In this document: positions 12,505-23,127 of the stretch, piece after piece
Layout of the letters: each line of letters begins with the position of its first letter
How positions within the stretch are numbered: the stretch's first letter is position 1
Source: Hygrocybe punicea
Lineage: Eukaryota > Basidiomycota > Agaricomycetes > Agaricales > Hygrophoraceae
DNA: 64,000 bases
Assembly (NCBI GenBank): GCA_963556145.1
Contig: OY744465.1
Location: 3,782,001 to 3,846,000, forward strand
Reading direction: 5' to 3'
Translations under genes and position numbers: made by a program
Notes under the pieces: model-generated
Seen by the model: the letters and a program-made list of their open reading frames with translations, nothing else
Told to the model about the DNA's origin: nothing
Databases searched by the model: none

Positions 12505-13059
12505 TCAGCAATTCACTTTAAGGAGAAATTGGGGAACAATAACGCTTGTATGGACGCGTTGGCCATCGATGTGAAAAACAACACTCACGAGTTGATCTCT
12601 GTTTGAACGATGCCCAGTATCCTTGAGAATGTAGGGAGGTAAAATGTTCACTACAGGAGGCGTCTCGCGACCATAACCAGCGGTGTTAATCGGGGGAGTA
12701 GAATGGAATTTACCGACAGGTTCGAGTGCTTTGCACTTTGAATTGGGATCCAAAGAGCGGAGAGTTGGAGATGGTAAGAAAGAAGGATATTGGCCATCGG
12801 CCAGGGGGATTTTGTGGGCGGTCATGCTCTGATGTACAGCGAAGACTGGACCGGTTTGGACGAGGAACAGAGGCGAGGGTTCAACCAAGGGAGAGCCGTG
12901 GGTGATAACATCCGTTAAGTCCGGCAGCGGTCCATTTAGGGTTTTTACCAACTCAGGCTCATCGACATTGCATTGCCTGCAAGCGAGGCTCATCACAATG
13001 ATCGTCAGCTTGTGACCCCACCACCCAGCGCAGAGTACAGCATGGACTCGCTCATACAA
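12505..13059 (-). CDS. Hypothetical single-exon protein, uncertain
   Basis: An open frame of about 184 aa; the likelier first Met is MSLACRQCNVDEPEL (about 60 bp inside). The composition is balanced with no low complexity, and no domain, signal peptide or membrane segment is recognised. It lies between the start of the RA-PH gene and the divergent DCAF4-like gene. It may be a real small gene or a chance frame; splice joins to the upstream ATGs near 13060-13085 did not keep frame. Confidence 0.3.
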   Translation of the reverse strand: MYERVHAVLCAGWWGHKLTIIVMSLACRQCNVDEPELVKTLNGPLPDLTDVITHGSPLVEPSPLFLVQTGPVFAVHQSMTAHKIPLADGQYPSFLPSPTLRSLDPNSKCKALEPVGKFHSTPPINTAGYGRETPPVVNILPPYILKDTGHRSNRDQLVSVVFHIDGQRVHTSVIVPQFLLKVNC

Positions 13060-13264
13060 TCATGGTCGTTGCTCATTGTCATGGTATCACGGATATGCCA
13101 GGGGGATCACGGAAGTCCGTGTTTTTCCTTCAAGCAAAATTGTAAAATAAAATAAATAAATAAATAGAATTCATCACCGACTCGGATCTGCCACTCGCAG
13201 AGTCAAAGAAATTAGCCGTACTCCCCACGACACACGTAGCAACCAGATCGTTGCCAGAACAAGT

Positions 13265-15040
13265 ATGCCTCTTGTCTTACCCGGTTTCTATTGGGACCAG
13301 TCAAAGAATCGTTATTTTCCGTCCGAGTCCAGACCAAAGTCACACCCCAAGCCGAACCACACCCAGCTGCAGCTGCAGGCTAAATCACCTCTGGGTACAG
13401 AGCAAAGTTCGAGGCCAAGAAGAGACGTCGTGTTCGATGCCTCCGACAGATTGCAAACAACGTGCTCTCGATCCCAGCAACAACGAGCTTCCCAGTCAGT
13501 CTCCGCAGTAGCCTCGTCTTCTATATCTGACGTTGGAGTGCCATCGAAGTGCCATTCTGTGTTCGCAGGTCGCGTCTACGTCACGCATTGACAACTCGCG
13601 CATCCCCGTGTACGGTTCCATAACGGCGTTCTGTGTATGTGCAGCTACATACGTCTCGTCAATGTTAGTCTATCTCATGCCGCACCTGTGACAGACATCT
13701 ACCGTGGATGACTGCCGTCACAGTTTCATTGGAGACAACCTGGGATGGTTGTATTCTTATGAGGGGTTCGGGAGCTCAGGCTTATGGTTTCCAGACCTCA
13801 ACGTTCAACCATCATCCGAGGTGGGTTCATTAACCACCAATGTCCTCTGCGCCGTTCTGATATCAAATATACAGGTGTCTTCCGTTTGCATGTCTGGATC
13901 GCGATTTGTGTATGTTGCCGTTCTCCGTAGACTTGCGTCTCATCTTCATGATTGGTTAGCGCTACCTCTTCTGGAGCCTCATGCAAGTTTCTCTTCCGTG
14001 ACTTTAACTCAACAAGGTCCGCAAAGGATCGCACTTATTCCCTTGTCCCATATTCCAATCCACTGCTTTCACGGTCAGGCCGACATTTATTCTTGACTTG
14101 CATCGCCCAGGAGACATATGGTCGAGTGATCTGCAAGACCGCACTTTAGTTCTAGGTATCTTGTTCGCTTTCCCCTCTAAACACATTAAACGACGGGTGA
14201 CTATCGCCAGGCGTGCGCATGATGGCCGCGTATCTGAAGGATATCGAAGTGACACCTCGACCTCGTCATCTGGACACCCAAAGTGATGTCTTCGCTGTTC
14301 ACCAACAAGAAGTCACCCCGTTCTATCGGCATCGCATGTACGGGTCTGATATCTGATGTGGTTTTGCCAGAACCTCGTCTTCACTGGATCTCGCAACGGT
14401 TCCATACACAGGTTTGACCTACGCATGGACAAGCCACATGGCCAAAAACTCTTCGATGCTAGATTCGATCATCACCAAAGAGCCTCTGTACGATATTTAT
14501 CCATCATCCACGAATGGCAGCTATTGGCGAGTCACGCAAATGGTGATGTATGTATCCTCTGCATAAAGTAGGCACTACTCATATACTTTCTTTCAAGCTG
14601 GGAACGTTTGACCTTCGATTTTCTCGAGAATCTGTCCCCGTCATGACGTTCTCGGGACATGTCAACTCCATAACTTCTCATACACCGAGATTGGTGCGTT
14701 TCACCCATTCTCATGATCTGAATTCCAATGTATAAATAATCTTTAGGGCATCGCAATTGATCCCTCAGAAAATCTCCTCTTTGCCGCCGGCCAAGACTGT
14801 CGGATCCGCGCATGGTCTCTTCGTACAGGAAAGCCGTTGCACGCATCCTTGGAAACTCAGTCGAATGCTCAGTTGAATGAAACCAACCCTCTCAGGACTT
14901 TGTTTAACCAACCCGTTGTAGCATTGCAGATGACAGAAGAGAGGGAAGGAATGTGCTTATGGGCGGCGTCAGAAGACTTCTTGCACAGGTATGATCTCGG
15001 CCAGCGAGCCAAACTGGGAGTTTTCAAGACGATTGCCTGA
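13265..15040 (+). CDS. DCAF4-like WD40 protein
   Basis: Substrate-receptor type WD40 protein of the DDB1-CUL4 ubiquitin ligase class. The start MPLVLPGFYWDQSKNRYFPS carries the N-terminal GFYxDxxKxRYF motif characteristic of DCAF4. Several introns follow. Propeller blades are visible in FTGSRNGSIHRFDLRMDKP (14390-14450), LLASHANGDV, LGTFDLRFSRESVPVMTFSG (14600-14660), GIAIDPSENLLFAAGQDCRI-RAWSL (14750-14825) and LWAASEDFLHRYDLG (14960-15005). The stop is at 15038-15040. The exon path between 13570 and 14330 was not fully resolved. The neighbour on the right is a convergent homeodomain gene. Confidence 0.78.
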
Positions 15041-15237
15041 TCTCTGTGGCATCTGCGTTGAATTATTGTTTTATGAAGCGTGATAAACTATTGACTGGCG
15101 AAACTGCATCGAGAACAAATCCATGATGAGACTACAGATTGTTTACTCCGGAGGACGAGAGAATGGGTTGGTTGGCGCAATGAAACGGTCTGGAGGAACT
15201 TCAGCAAGTTCAGCAATACCTTTAGTAAAACAGATAC

Positions 15238-16642
15238 CTAGCAAATCTTTTTTGCGGACCTCAAAACTCGAGAATTCGACGACCGCTTTTGTGCTGTCCG
15301 CGGACATGATGGATCAAGTGAGGCGAGATTGTAGTTGGCGGAAGTTACGTTGGTCCACTGGCCTGTTTGTTCGCTGTTGTCACATTCGGGTGCCTGTTCG
15401 ACTTCATGGGGGTCGGTTGTGTCTTCGGCAGCCGGCGGGACTGGCGGGATATTCTCTTTGTCCCTTCCATCTAGACCGCCTGCACAATACAGATAATAGA
15501 CACCATACCGGGCAGCACAACACTCACAATCGATAACAGAGATGTCCTGTTCGTTGTCGTCAGGCAGATCCTTCGCACCCATGTCTTTCAGGGGAAGAGT
15601 TCCAGAGAGGCTTTCCCTGTGGGTCTTACGAATATGGCAAGCCAATGCGGTGATGTCGGACAGCCGAGCGGAGTATGAGATCGGAGATGGAGAATACCTT
15701 GGCCTGGTGGCATGTGAGAGAGTAGCGACGTGAGATTGAAGAGACGAGAAAGAAAAATCAAAAGGGATCTCTTGGTTAGGATGCTGCGCAAAATAATCCT
15801 CCAAAGAACGTGGGGCAAACGACGGCGGGTATACGTGGGCAAGCTCGGGAAAGGCGGTAGCAAGAACAGTCGAGAAATCGAGGTCTCCGTGTGGCGCTTC
15901 AGGTTCTGCCTGTGAAGCGTCCAAGTAAAATGATCCTGAAGGGGCCATACGATCGGGAATTGTCATGGGAAAAGCAGTGGGAATGTATCCTAAAGAGGGC
16001 GACTGAGTGGGAGAACGCAAAGCAGCAAGATCAAAAGGTTCCCTAGGGATGAAGAGAGCTCGATTTGAGGATAGTGCAGTGGGTTGGATCGAAGGACCAG
16101 GCTGTGATAGCAAACCTGGCGGGCTATTACGATAGACATCAAGAGCAGCTGGGTGGGGTGGCATAAAGCGACTGGCTTCCACTTCTGGATTTATCGGAGT
16201 AGACGAGGATGCACGAGCACGAGAATCACTGGAAAGACCACCATTGGAAGGAGAGTTGCTGTTTGAACCAAGCACTTGACCAATAGAAGGTAAAATTACT
16301 GGTGGTGTTGCGAGCAAAGGCGTTGAAGTAAACTTGGTAGCAGGTATCGCGTTAGTCCTCTGTTTCTGAAACCAAACTTTGATCCATGACCTCTCCCTTT
16401 GTTATGAGGATCATTAGCTGGAGACAATGCAGAACTTCAGCCAACACATACAAGCCGGTCTCGAGTGCAACGTTGATGCTCTCCTCTTCCGAAGGGAATT
16501 GGTTCCGCTCGTAAAGACCCTGGAGAATAAGCAACTGCCATTGTTGCGCACCAACCCTGGATTTCACATTCGTCCCAGCAGAGTGACTGGACATGTTCAA
16601 AAAAGACAAGGAACTGGCATTCTCACGCGTCATTTCTGGCAT
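15238..16642 (-). CDS. Homeodomain transcription factor with atypical helix 3
   Basis: Nuclear DNA-binding regulator. The start is taken at MPEMTRENASS (16642), though an ATG at 16633 is also possible. Helices 1-2 read AQQWQLLILQGLYERNQFPS and EEESINVALETGL. An intron of about 60 bp (GTATGTG...CTAATGATCCTCATAACAAAG) splits the Leu codon, and exon 2 starts ERSWIKVWFQKQRTNAIPAT. Spacing from TGL to WF matches homeodomains, but the near-invariant WFQNRR is WFQKQR, so Asn51 is Lys. About 340 residues of Pro/Ser-rich, probably disordered sequence follow, ending RSAKKIC. Fungal homeodomain factors often act in development, but the target here is unknown. It is convergent with the DCAF4-like gene. 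Confidence 0.75.
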
Positions 16643-16951
16643 AATTGATCTCGCACAAATTACCAACGCAAATGTTTAGATGTCTAGACGAATATTTGAC
16701 AACTGAACGAGCCACATGCAAAGGGTGAACACAAAGGTAATTTCTGCATGGGCCATAGAAGCTTCAACATTGATTTCCCGAGAAGACTCGAGGGATGACA
16801 TGGTAAGTTTGGAAAGACAAGAAGAATCCTCCACGGTCATGTCATCCTCGATGTGGCCTCAAGAAGCCACCCAGACTCTCGGAGTCGAAAGACGGCACGC
16901 TGAAATGATGCTTTTAGGGGCACTCACATCACGTTAACCAAAAGTCATTTT
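16643..16951. other. Intergenic, no gene seen
   Basis: 309 bp between the homeodomain gene start and the end of the GCFC gene. A 73-codon plus-strand open frame (16716-16937) lacks family features. The region probably holds the homeodomain promoter. Confidence 0.5.
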
Positions 16952-19763
16952 TTATCCTACTCGCAAACGATTTGTTATCGATTGGGGTACAAGTTCAGTC
17001 GGAGTGAGTGCAGCAACCTGTGGATGATACATCGCACATTAGCAGACATGAAACAACGGTGGAGAATGATAGTACCTGCCGCACACACTCCTTGCCACCC
17101 ACCTCCCATCCACTCTCCGCAACTGGAAATATTGAACCGCTGCACAGTCTTGTAATCAATGCACCAACATCAAACTTTTCCCCAGTGTATGTTCTCCACC
17201 TGAGAAGATTTTGAAGCACTTTGACGCGTCTCGCTAGGAATCGCCGTCGGGCAGGGATTGCTTCGGGGTCAAACCGTGGCTTGTTCAAAGCTTGATATTG
17301 AGATACCAGAGTTTCCGTCTCGGCTACCGCCTGGTGGAAGGATGATGTGACCGTTTTCAAGAGCATCTGCGCAAAACATAACTCAGCGACGGCAAAAAAA
17401 AAAAGACGCCGTAAGACTGACCTGGAACTTCGCATGATCAATATCAACAGAAGCCTCCATTTGTTTTGTCATGTCCAAAATTCTCCCCACTGCGTTGGCA
17501 GAATATGGATCAAACGCCTTTCCCTCGATGACTTTACATAGCCTGGGAACAATGGCTGTATAAATCATGGCCGAAACCAAGTCTCCATCAGGACCAAGCG
17601 CTGTTCCTTCGTTGTCTTCTGAGCCAGGATGCGAATACTCATATAAAGATGAATACCAAGTAAAACTATCCAAGCTGCTCGAATCCTTCCGATTCTTGTC
17701 AGAGATGGCGAAATAAGGCAGGCTAATACGCAAACTTACCTCTAGTGGATTCCATCCCAAAACCTCCAATCGCACCCAGAATTCCCAAGCAGCCACAAGA
17801 CCTAAACCACCCCAAGCGCCTGTGTAGCTATCTTCATACAGGTTCCGCCACTCCCCGAACCATTTACCCAGACCATGACGGGGGTCTCGAAATGCACCCG
17901 CGCGCACATCAGCAAGAATATTTTCCCCATCTGCCGTGAGTTTGGTCATCGCTATCTTGTAGTCCATTGCGTCGGATGGGGGCAAAGAAGAATCTGTGGA
18001 GTATCCTTCCTCTGCATCGGTATTCCTCACATGAGATGGCCGGCGTGAACGACGAGCGGCACGAGCGGCTTGTCGTTCTCGCCTGGCGACTGCGGGATTT
18101 GCTGTCGGAACGATTCGGCCAAGTTCATCTAGCTCTTCAGGCCCACCTTGTGCTAAGGCGGGTAAGTCTCCGAAGAGTAGAGAAAGGTCATCTTCATCAT
18201 CAGTACGCCGCCGTTGTGAGATCATGTCCGATCGTTCCTTCAGAATCGATAGGTATTCGTCTTCAAGTACTTCTAACTGCGGGAACTGGAGGAGATATTG
18301 AGCAAGAGCTAGAAATATCAGGTGAAGCACACCTTTTCGTCAAGAAAAGTCGCGACACTTTCAACCCACTCCCTGAAAGCGACAAACCAGCTCCGTTTAA
18401 CTTCGGCTTTCCTAATTAATTCTCTCATTTCCACCTCACGTGCTTGAACTTGAGCACGCTCTTCCGAAATCGAATTTAGAGAAGACGTAGTCGTAGCATG
18501 CGAAGTTGTAAGATCACTGAGAGACTGAGAGAGACGCGCCATGGCGGGACCAAGGGTTGGTACTGTTGTGGCTGGCGGAACTAATACAATGAAGTCAGGG
18601 TTGCTTCAGAAAGAAATTTCGGTATCGACATACTGGGAGCAGCTTTGTATGTCGGCTTTATTAGCACACCGCCCGCCGTTGCTTCCTTAACCTGGCCTCC
18701 TCTTCGCACTTGCTCCTGTTCCCATTGCATAGTCTCGTCGTCGTCCTCCTCCCTGGTGCATTGATTAGCCTGTAGCATAATAACATGAATAGACAAGGGC
18801 AGTACGCACGCATCAGCTATCATCTCCTTCAAGGTGTCCCGCCGCTTTTGAGACTCTAGAATTTTCGATTTCTTTCCCAAAGCAATCCTTTCCTGAGCGC
18901 TTGTATATTCAGCGAATTCTAAGTGAGCAAGTTAATACAATAAGGCGTTATAAAGATACACGCATACCGTCATCACCTTCTCCAAGTTCATCCTCTTCGC
19001 GCATCAGACGACTTTCAGGATGAGGACCTCGCGGCTCGTCATCTTCTCTCACTACAGATAATGATATAAAGTCATCGTCTCCGGTTGAGGATACCACACG
19101 AAGACGCTCCCGCTTCTGTTTGGAAGCAAGAATTGATGACTGTGATGGAATGGCCGTTTCCGTTTCATCTGTCAATGCCACATAAGTTATTATGGCGGTA
19201 GTGTTAGATGCTCAACGTTACCAAAAATATCAACCGTCTCGACATGTTGGGATTCATTTCCAGGAAGCGGCGGTCGAGAAGTAGGGGTACTTGCTTTGAG
19301 TTCAGAGAGATAGGCCTTGTCGTAGATAGGGCCTCCATTTGATCGTGAATAAGTAGATGCTTGATCAAGGGGGGCAGGTGAACGCCTCCTAAACGAGCAA
19401 TCATCACATCTAGGAAGTGGTGGTAGATTTCTGATCAGAGACATACCCTGAAGACGCATGGTACTGGCCAGAGGACAGTTGGCGACTCAAATTGGATTTC
19501 TTGATCTGAAAAAAATCCTCGCCTCCCCCCTTTTTTTTTCATTAGCGACAGAATATCGGAGCAGCAGAAACATGAACCTCATCGTCTCCGAAACTAAGTC
19601 TGGATTTCGTCTTCGCACGCTTCTTGAGTTTGGCTACGAGAGTACTAGGTGATTCTCCCTCCTGACCTGTCGAGTCAGGAGGAGGGTTTGCAACTGGTGA
19701 AGTCTGTCTTGATCGTTGAGCAGGTTTCGATTTTGTGCGCCTGAATATAATTGGTGCAGACAT
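16952..19763 (-). CDS. GCFC / PAXBP1-like spliceosome-associated protein
   Basis: Member of the GC-rich sequence DNA-binding factor family, whose members act in spliceosome disassembly or transcription. The start MSAPIIFRRTKSKPAQRSRQ (19763) is the typical N-terminus, followed by STLVAKLKKRAKTKSRLSFG. The middle is charged (KQKRERLRVVSSTGDDDFIS). Long helices (LSQSLSDLTTSHATTTSSLN) precede LEDEYLSILKERSDMISQRR. The GCFC domain runs from LADVRAGAFRDPRHGLGKWF through GLGLVAAWEFWVRLEVLGWN and YTAIVPRLCKVIEGKAFDPY. The C-terminus VAALTPTELVPQSITNRLRV-G comes from a last exon ending at 16952. It is multi-exonic, and diverges from the Rad60-like gene across 79 bp. Confidence 0.87.
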
Positions 19764-19842
19764 TATTGAACGTGTGACGTGACCGGTCGCGTGACAACAA
19801 CCGATGATCCTTATTTCCCACGCATACTTGTTTTTGACAAAA
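19764..19842. promoter_or_regulatory. 79-bp bidirectional promoter, GCFC / Rad60-like
   Basis: Only 79 bp separate the two start codons, so core promoter and 5' leaders of both genes must fit here or overlap. The stretch contains close gtgacgtgaccgg / gcgtgac motifs that look like CRE-type elements (inference). Confidence 0.55.
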
Positions 19843-21592
19843 ATGTCGGAGGCAAGCACCAGTGGTGGCAGGGCACGGCCAAAACCTCGTCCACGTCCAC
19901 GTCTACCTGCAGTAGCTCCAATACCAATTTCAGCACCAGCCCTTTCAACACCCATCGGTGCCCCCCAAAGCCCTACTGCACAATGGCAAAAGGAAGTTGA
20001 CGATGAGGACGCTTTGTTCATGCGCAATCGCTCTAGAACGACGAAAACTTGGAAGCAACTGGAGGAAATGGACAAGCGTTCGTTGAGATATTATTTTTGT
20101 TTGCATAAATATATATCTTACTTGTCAATTCATTGCAGACGCCACTCGTTATTCTGCCACTGACACCAGTTCGGACGAGGGTGAAGTCTCGTCGCCGCGA
20201 TCTCGTAAGGGTAAGGGAAAGAAGAAGTCAATAAAGGACGTAGCATTGCCCAACTGGACGAGAAGTAATGATATTGTTCGGTAAGTGGTCAACCTCTATC
20301 GAGTCTTGCGCTACCAGAGACATATCTCAAACGTAAAGTCAATTTATTTTCGTGCTGCTTGACAATCTAGAACGTCGCGTCCTATTTTTCTTGTTGGGAT
20401 AACTGTCTACCCGGTTTGCCTGAATTCTCACTGATCACAGCTGCACTATAGACTCCTCTCAGAAGAACATAGTGACGACGCACTTCAAGAGATGGAGAAC
20501 ACGCCAAAAGGAAAATGTTCCAACCAATCTGCAGTCAAGCGAAAACGCGAACGAAGCCGTTCCAAATCCATCACTCCACCACCAGCGATCCCCATCCACC
20601 AGATCCAACATGTCAGGAACATCGTTCGGTGAGAGAGAATACTATTTTTGCCCAAATGCGAACGTTAATTCTAGTCAGGCAAACTTTGGACATGGCACCT
20701 CGTGCTCCGTCACCTACCATAGTAATAGACGATTCAAACGACACTGTGTCGTTAGATCCGGAACTTGCTCTGATAGCACAAGCTATTCGAAATCAATCGT
20801 ATCAATCACAGTCCTTCACCACCGAATCTACCCATGGTGGACCCGAAGTCGTCACCATCAGGGTTAGGTGGCAACCTCATCCTCTCAACCAAGCCGGCCG
20901 GCCTATGATTTGGGCATTCAAGATGAAGCGAGTACGTGCTCTACATTCCCAATGATCTTGAACCTAAGTTACTTGAAAACAGCATGATCCATTCCGCCTG
21001 GTGTTCGAAGAGACAGCCGACATGGCAGCTATTCTCTCTGAGGATCTCATTATTTCTTTCCGAAATAACCGGCTCTTCCCTTCCGCGACGCCACATAGCA
21101 TAAAGATTTGGGCAGAGGCGGATCTGGGTTTGTGCACTTGCTGTGATCATACTGACCACTGGACTTATGCAAGTGTCGCCGGATTTAGATGCCTGCAACA
21201 AAACCACCTACGATTATATCCGCTCCCAACGCCACCAGTCGCCATTCGCACCTGAACATGACAATCAGCCTAACCGTAGCACAAGCCCCCTCTCTCCCAA
21301 TGGTGATCCGGCCGTAGACTCGGATGCCGAATCAGTTGGCGACGAGAAATTCAAGTTGACACTGCGCTCCGCCGTATCCACAGTTACCCTAACAGTACGG
21401 CCTTCAACGACGTGCGGTGCGATCGTGAATGCATTCCTCAAGTCTGCAGGTCTGACAGCCAACTATGCGACCACTCCGAATCAATCTACTGGCCCAAGTT
21501 TGCAAATCGATGGAGAAAAAATGGACCCCATTGAGCCGATTGGAAATGCTGGCTTAGAGGATGGTGATTGTGTCGATGTCGTCGGCTTGTAA
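19843..21592 (+). CDS. Rad60/NIP45-family protein with SUMO-like domains
   Basis: Nuclear genome-stability protein that mimics SUMO and works with SMC5-6. The start is MSEASTSGGRARPKPRPRPR, a disordered basic region. Then come acidic/Ser patches (SSDEGEVSSPRSRKGKGKKK), a hydrophobic-acidic SIM-like stretch (PTIVIDDSNDTVSLD) and a first SUMO-like domain (VVTIRVRWQPHPLNQAGRPM, HDPFRLVFEETADMAAI). The second SUMO-like domain ends the protein (KFKLTLRSAVSTVTLTVRPS, LQIDGEKMDPIEPIGNAGLE, DGDCVDVVGL), matching SLD2 of Rad60/Esc2/NFATC2IP. The gene has several introns. It is convergent with CET1, with only 72 bp between stops. Confidence 0.82.
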
Positions 21593-21664
21593 ACACCAAA
21601 CGCGGCCTTGTAACATATATATAGTACAGCTTTGCACCGCTAATAATTAAAACATCAGGAAGAT

Positions 21665-22839
21665 TCATTGCCACCCGTCCCCTGCATTCCGCACCAGTAT
21701 CCTGGCGTTGTTAACAAATGCTCGGATGAGTTCATCGAAAGCGCTGCGTTCATGCTCTGAGACATTCGGGTCACCCCGCTTGGCTGCAGTTGACAGCAGG
21801 AGTGTGGGGCGGGCAAACTCTAGTTCCAGCTCATGCAGTATTTCGGGCTGGAAAAATGTTGTGAAAAAAAAGAGATGAATGGGTGATTGCAATTGTAATT
21901 GCGCATACTGGAGCGTTCGGCGACGCCGATGCTGTCACTTGAGTAAGGTCGATAGTGAACTCCTCGTGAGCGTAGCTCATTCTGTCCTTTCTCCGTGTAT
22001 GCGACACAGACCCAATAGGATGAGGCACTTGGAATCAGAAATGAATCAGCATGATCACTCGCATCTTGTCAGGTGCAAGGGACAGACCAGGGATCTCTAA
22101 ATTGACGCTGATCCGCCAATCCGCAGCCCGCTTTGGCGAGTAGACATTGAGATTGCCTAGCCTTACCTTCCGCATACAATCGATAACCATCCCCGTTTTT
22201 TCCTCTCTGGTCACGCGTATCTTTTCTCTCTCTGTGCCGTCGGGCACGTAGAACGAGTCGACCAGGCGTTTGTGGCTGTAGGTCAGCGGGGACGATGGAT
22301 GTGACGGTTGAGAAGAGGCGGTTTGAAGTTCGTTAAGAAGGGTGTTGAAATGTCGGTGTTGGGACTTCATTCCTAGGCGTGAGTGCAAGGGAAAAGGAAA
22401 GAGCGCAACCTCACTGGACTCACGAGGGACATGTTGGATTGAAAAAGGCAATCCCCGGATATACTGGGAGCGAGAACTGCATAACAAAACGCATCAAACA
22501 AAAGAAAAAGCAACGGGAAGAAATAAATGCAGAACTTGTTTCGACAAGGACAGGCAACGCCAATCGTTGACCAGACACCTTGTTCTTCAGAACCCCGATT
22601 TTGGCTTCTACCTCCACTTGACCGTTGGTGTCTGGTCTTGTGGTGATCATGTAATGCACGAATTCCGCGATTTCTTTGATGAACTCGTCGAGAGGTTCCA
22701 CTCCAAGGATGGACAGCGAAAGCGGAGGGAGAATAGAGTTTGGAGGAGCCTTGTCCAAGGCTTTGCCGTTTTGTTTTGCATCAGAGGAGCGACGGGGGCG
22801 CTTTTGAGGCGGCGAAACACTTGGGCGCGTATCCGACAT
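21665..22839 (-). CDS. CET1: mRNA-capping RNA 5'-triphosphatase (Cet1 type)
   Basis: First enzyme of mRNA capping: removes the gamma phosphate of nascent RNA; fungal type, a metal-dependent tunnel enzyme of the CYTH class. The start is MSDTRPSVSPPQKRPRRSSD. The core begins LDEFIKEIAEFVHYMI and carries strand motif VEVEAKIGVL (Glu-X-Glu metal ligands). Then come QHRHFNTLLNELQTA, KIRVTREEKTG, the RKVRLGNLNVYSP region, WRISVNLEIP, RMSYAHEEFTIDLTQV and PEILHELELEF, the other Glu/Asp strands of the tunnel. It ends RNAGDGWQ. The start codon lies 39 bp from the end of a DNA transposon, so its promoter is displaced (see findings). Confidence 0.92.
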
Positions 22840-22868
22840 GCTGTCATGGAAGGATAGCGGTTCAAAGG

Positions 22869-22877
22869 GGTGTTTCT
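22869..22877. repeat. Target-site duplication, left (GGTGTTTCT)
   Basis: Nine bases identical to 27283-27291, bordering the terminal inverted repeats of the MULE-like element. Confidence 0.8.
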
Positions 22878-22901
22878 GAGTACACCTAACTTTAGTACTA
22901 T

Positions 22902-23014
22902 TAGCTATTCCGAATAGCTATCAGTGATTGAATAGCTAGAAATAATGGTGTGGGAGGACATACCGATGAATAGCTTGCTCTGCCACGAATAGCTACTTCT
23001 GAGTGTGAATAGCT
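22902..23014. repeat. Left subterminal GAATAGCT array
   Basis: Octamer GAATAGCT or its complement at 22902, 22912, 22930, 22968, 22987 and 23007 (start positions). The first two form a near-palindrome AGCTATTCCGAATAGCT. The array is probably a transposase-binding region. Confidence 0.8.
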
Positions 23015-23127
23015 AGATAGCGGTGATGTGGTGACGTGGCACTACAGCACCGGTCAGAAATATCATTTAAGAGCACTACACTGAGTACTGCAAGTATACT
23101 GAGTCACTCGGTAACTGTAAAGGATGC

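Noticed and set aside
16716..16937. 73-codon plus-strand frame
   Set aside because: Short, no recognisable motif, lies in the probable homeodomain promoter.
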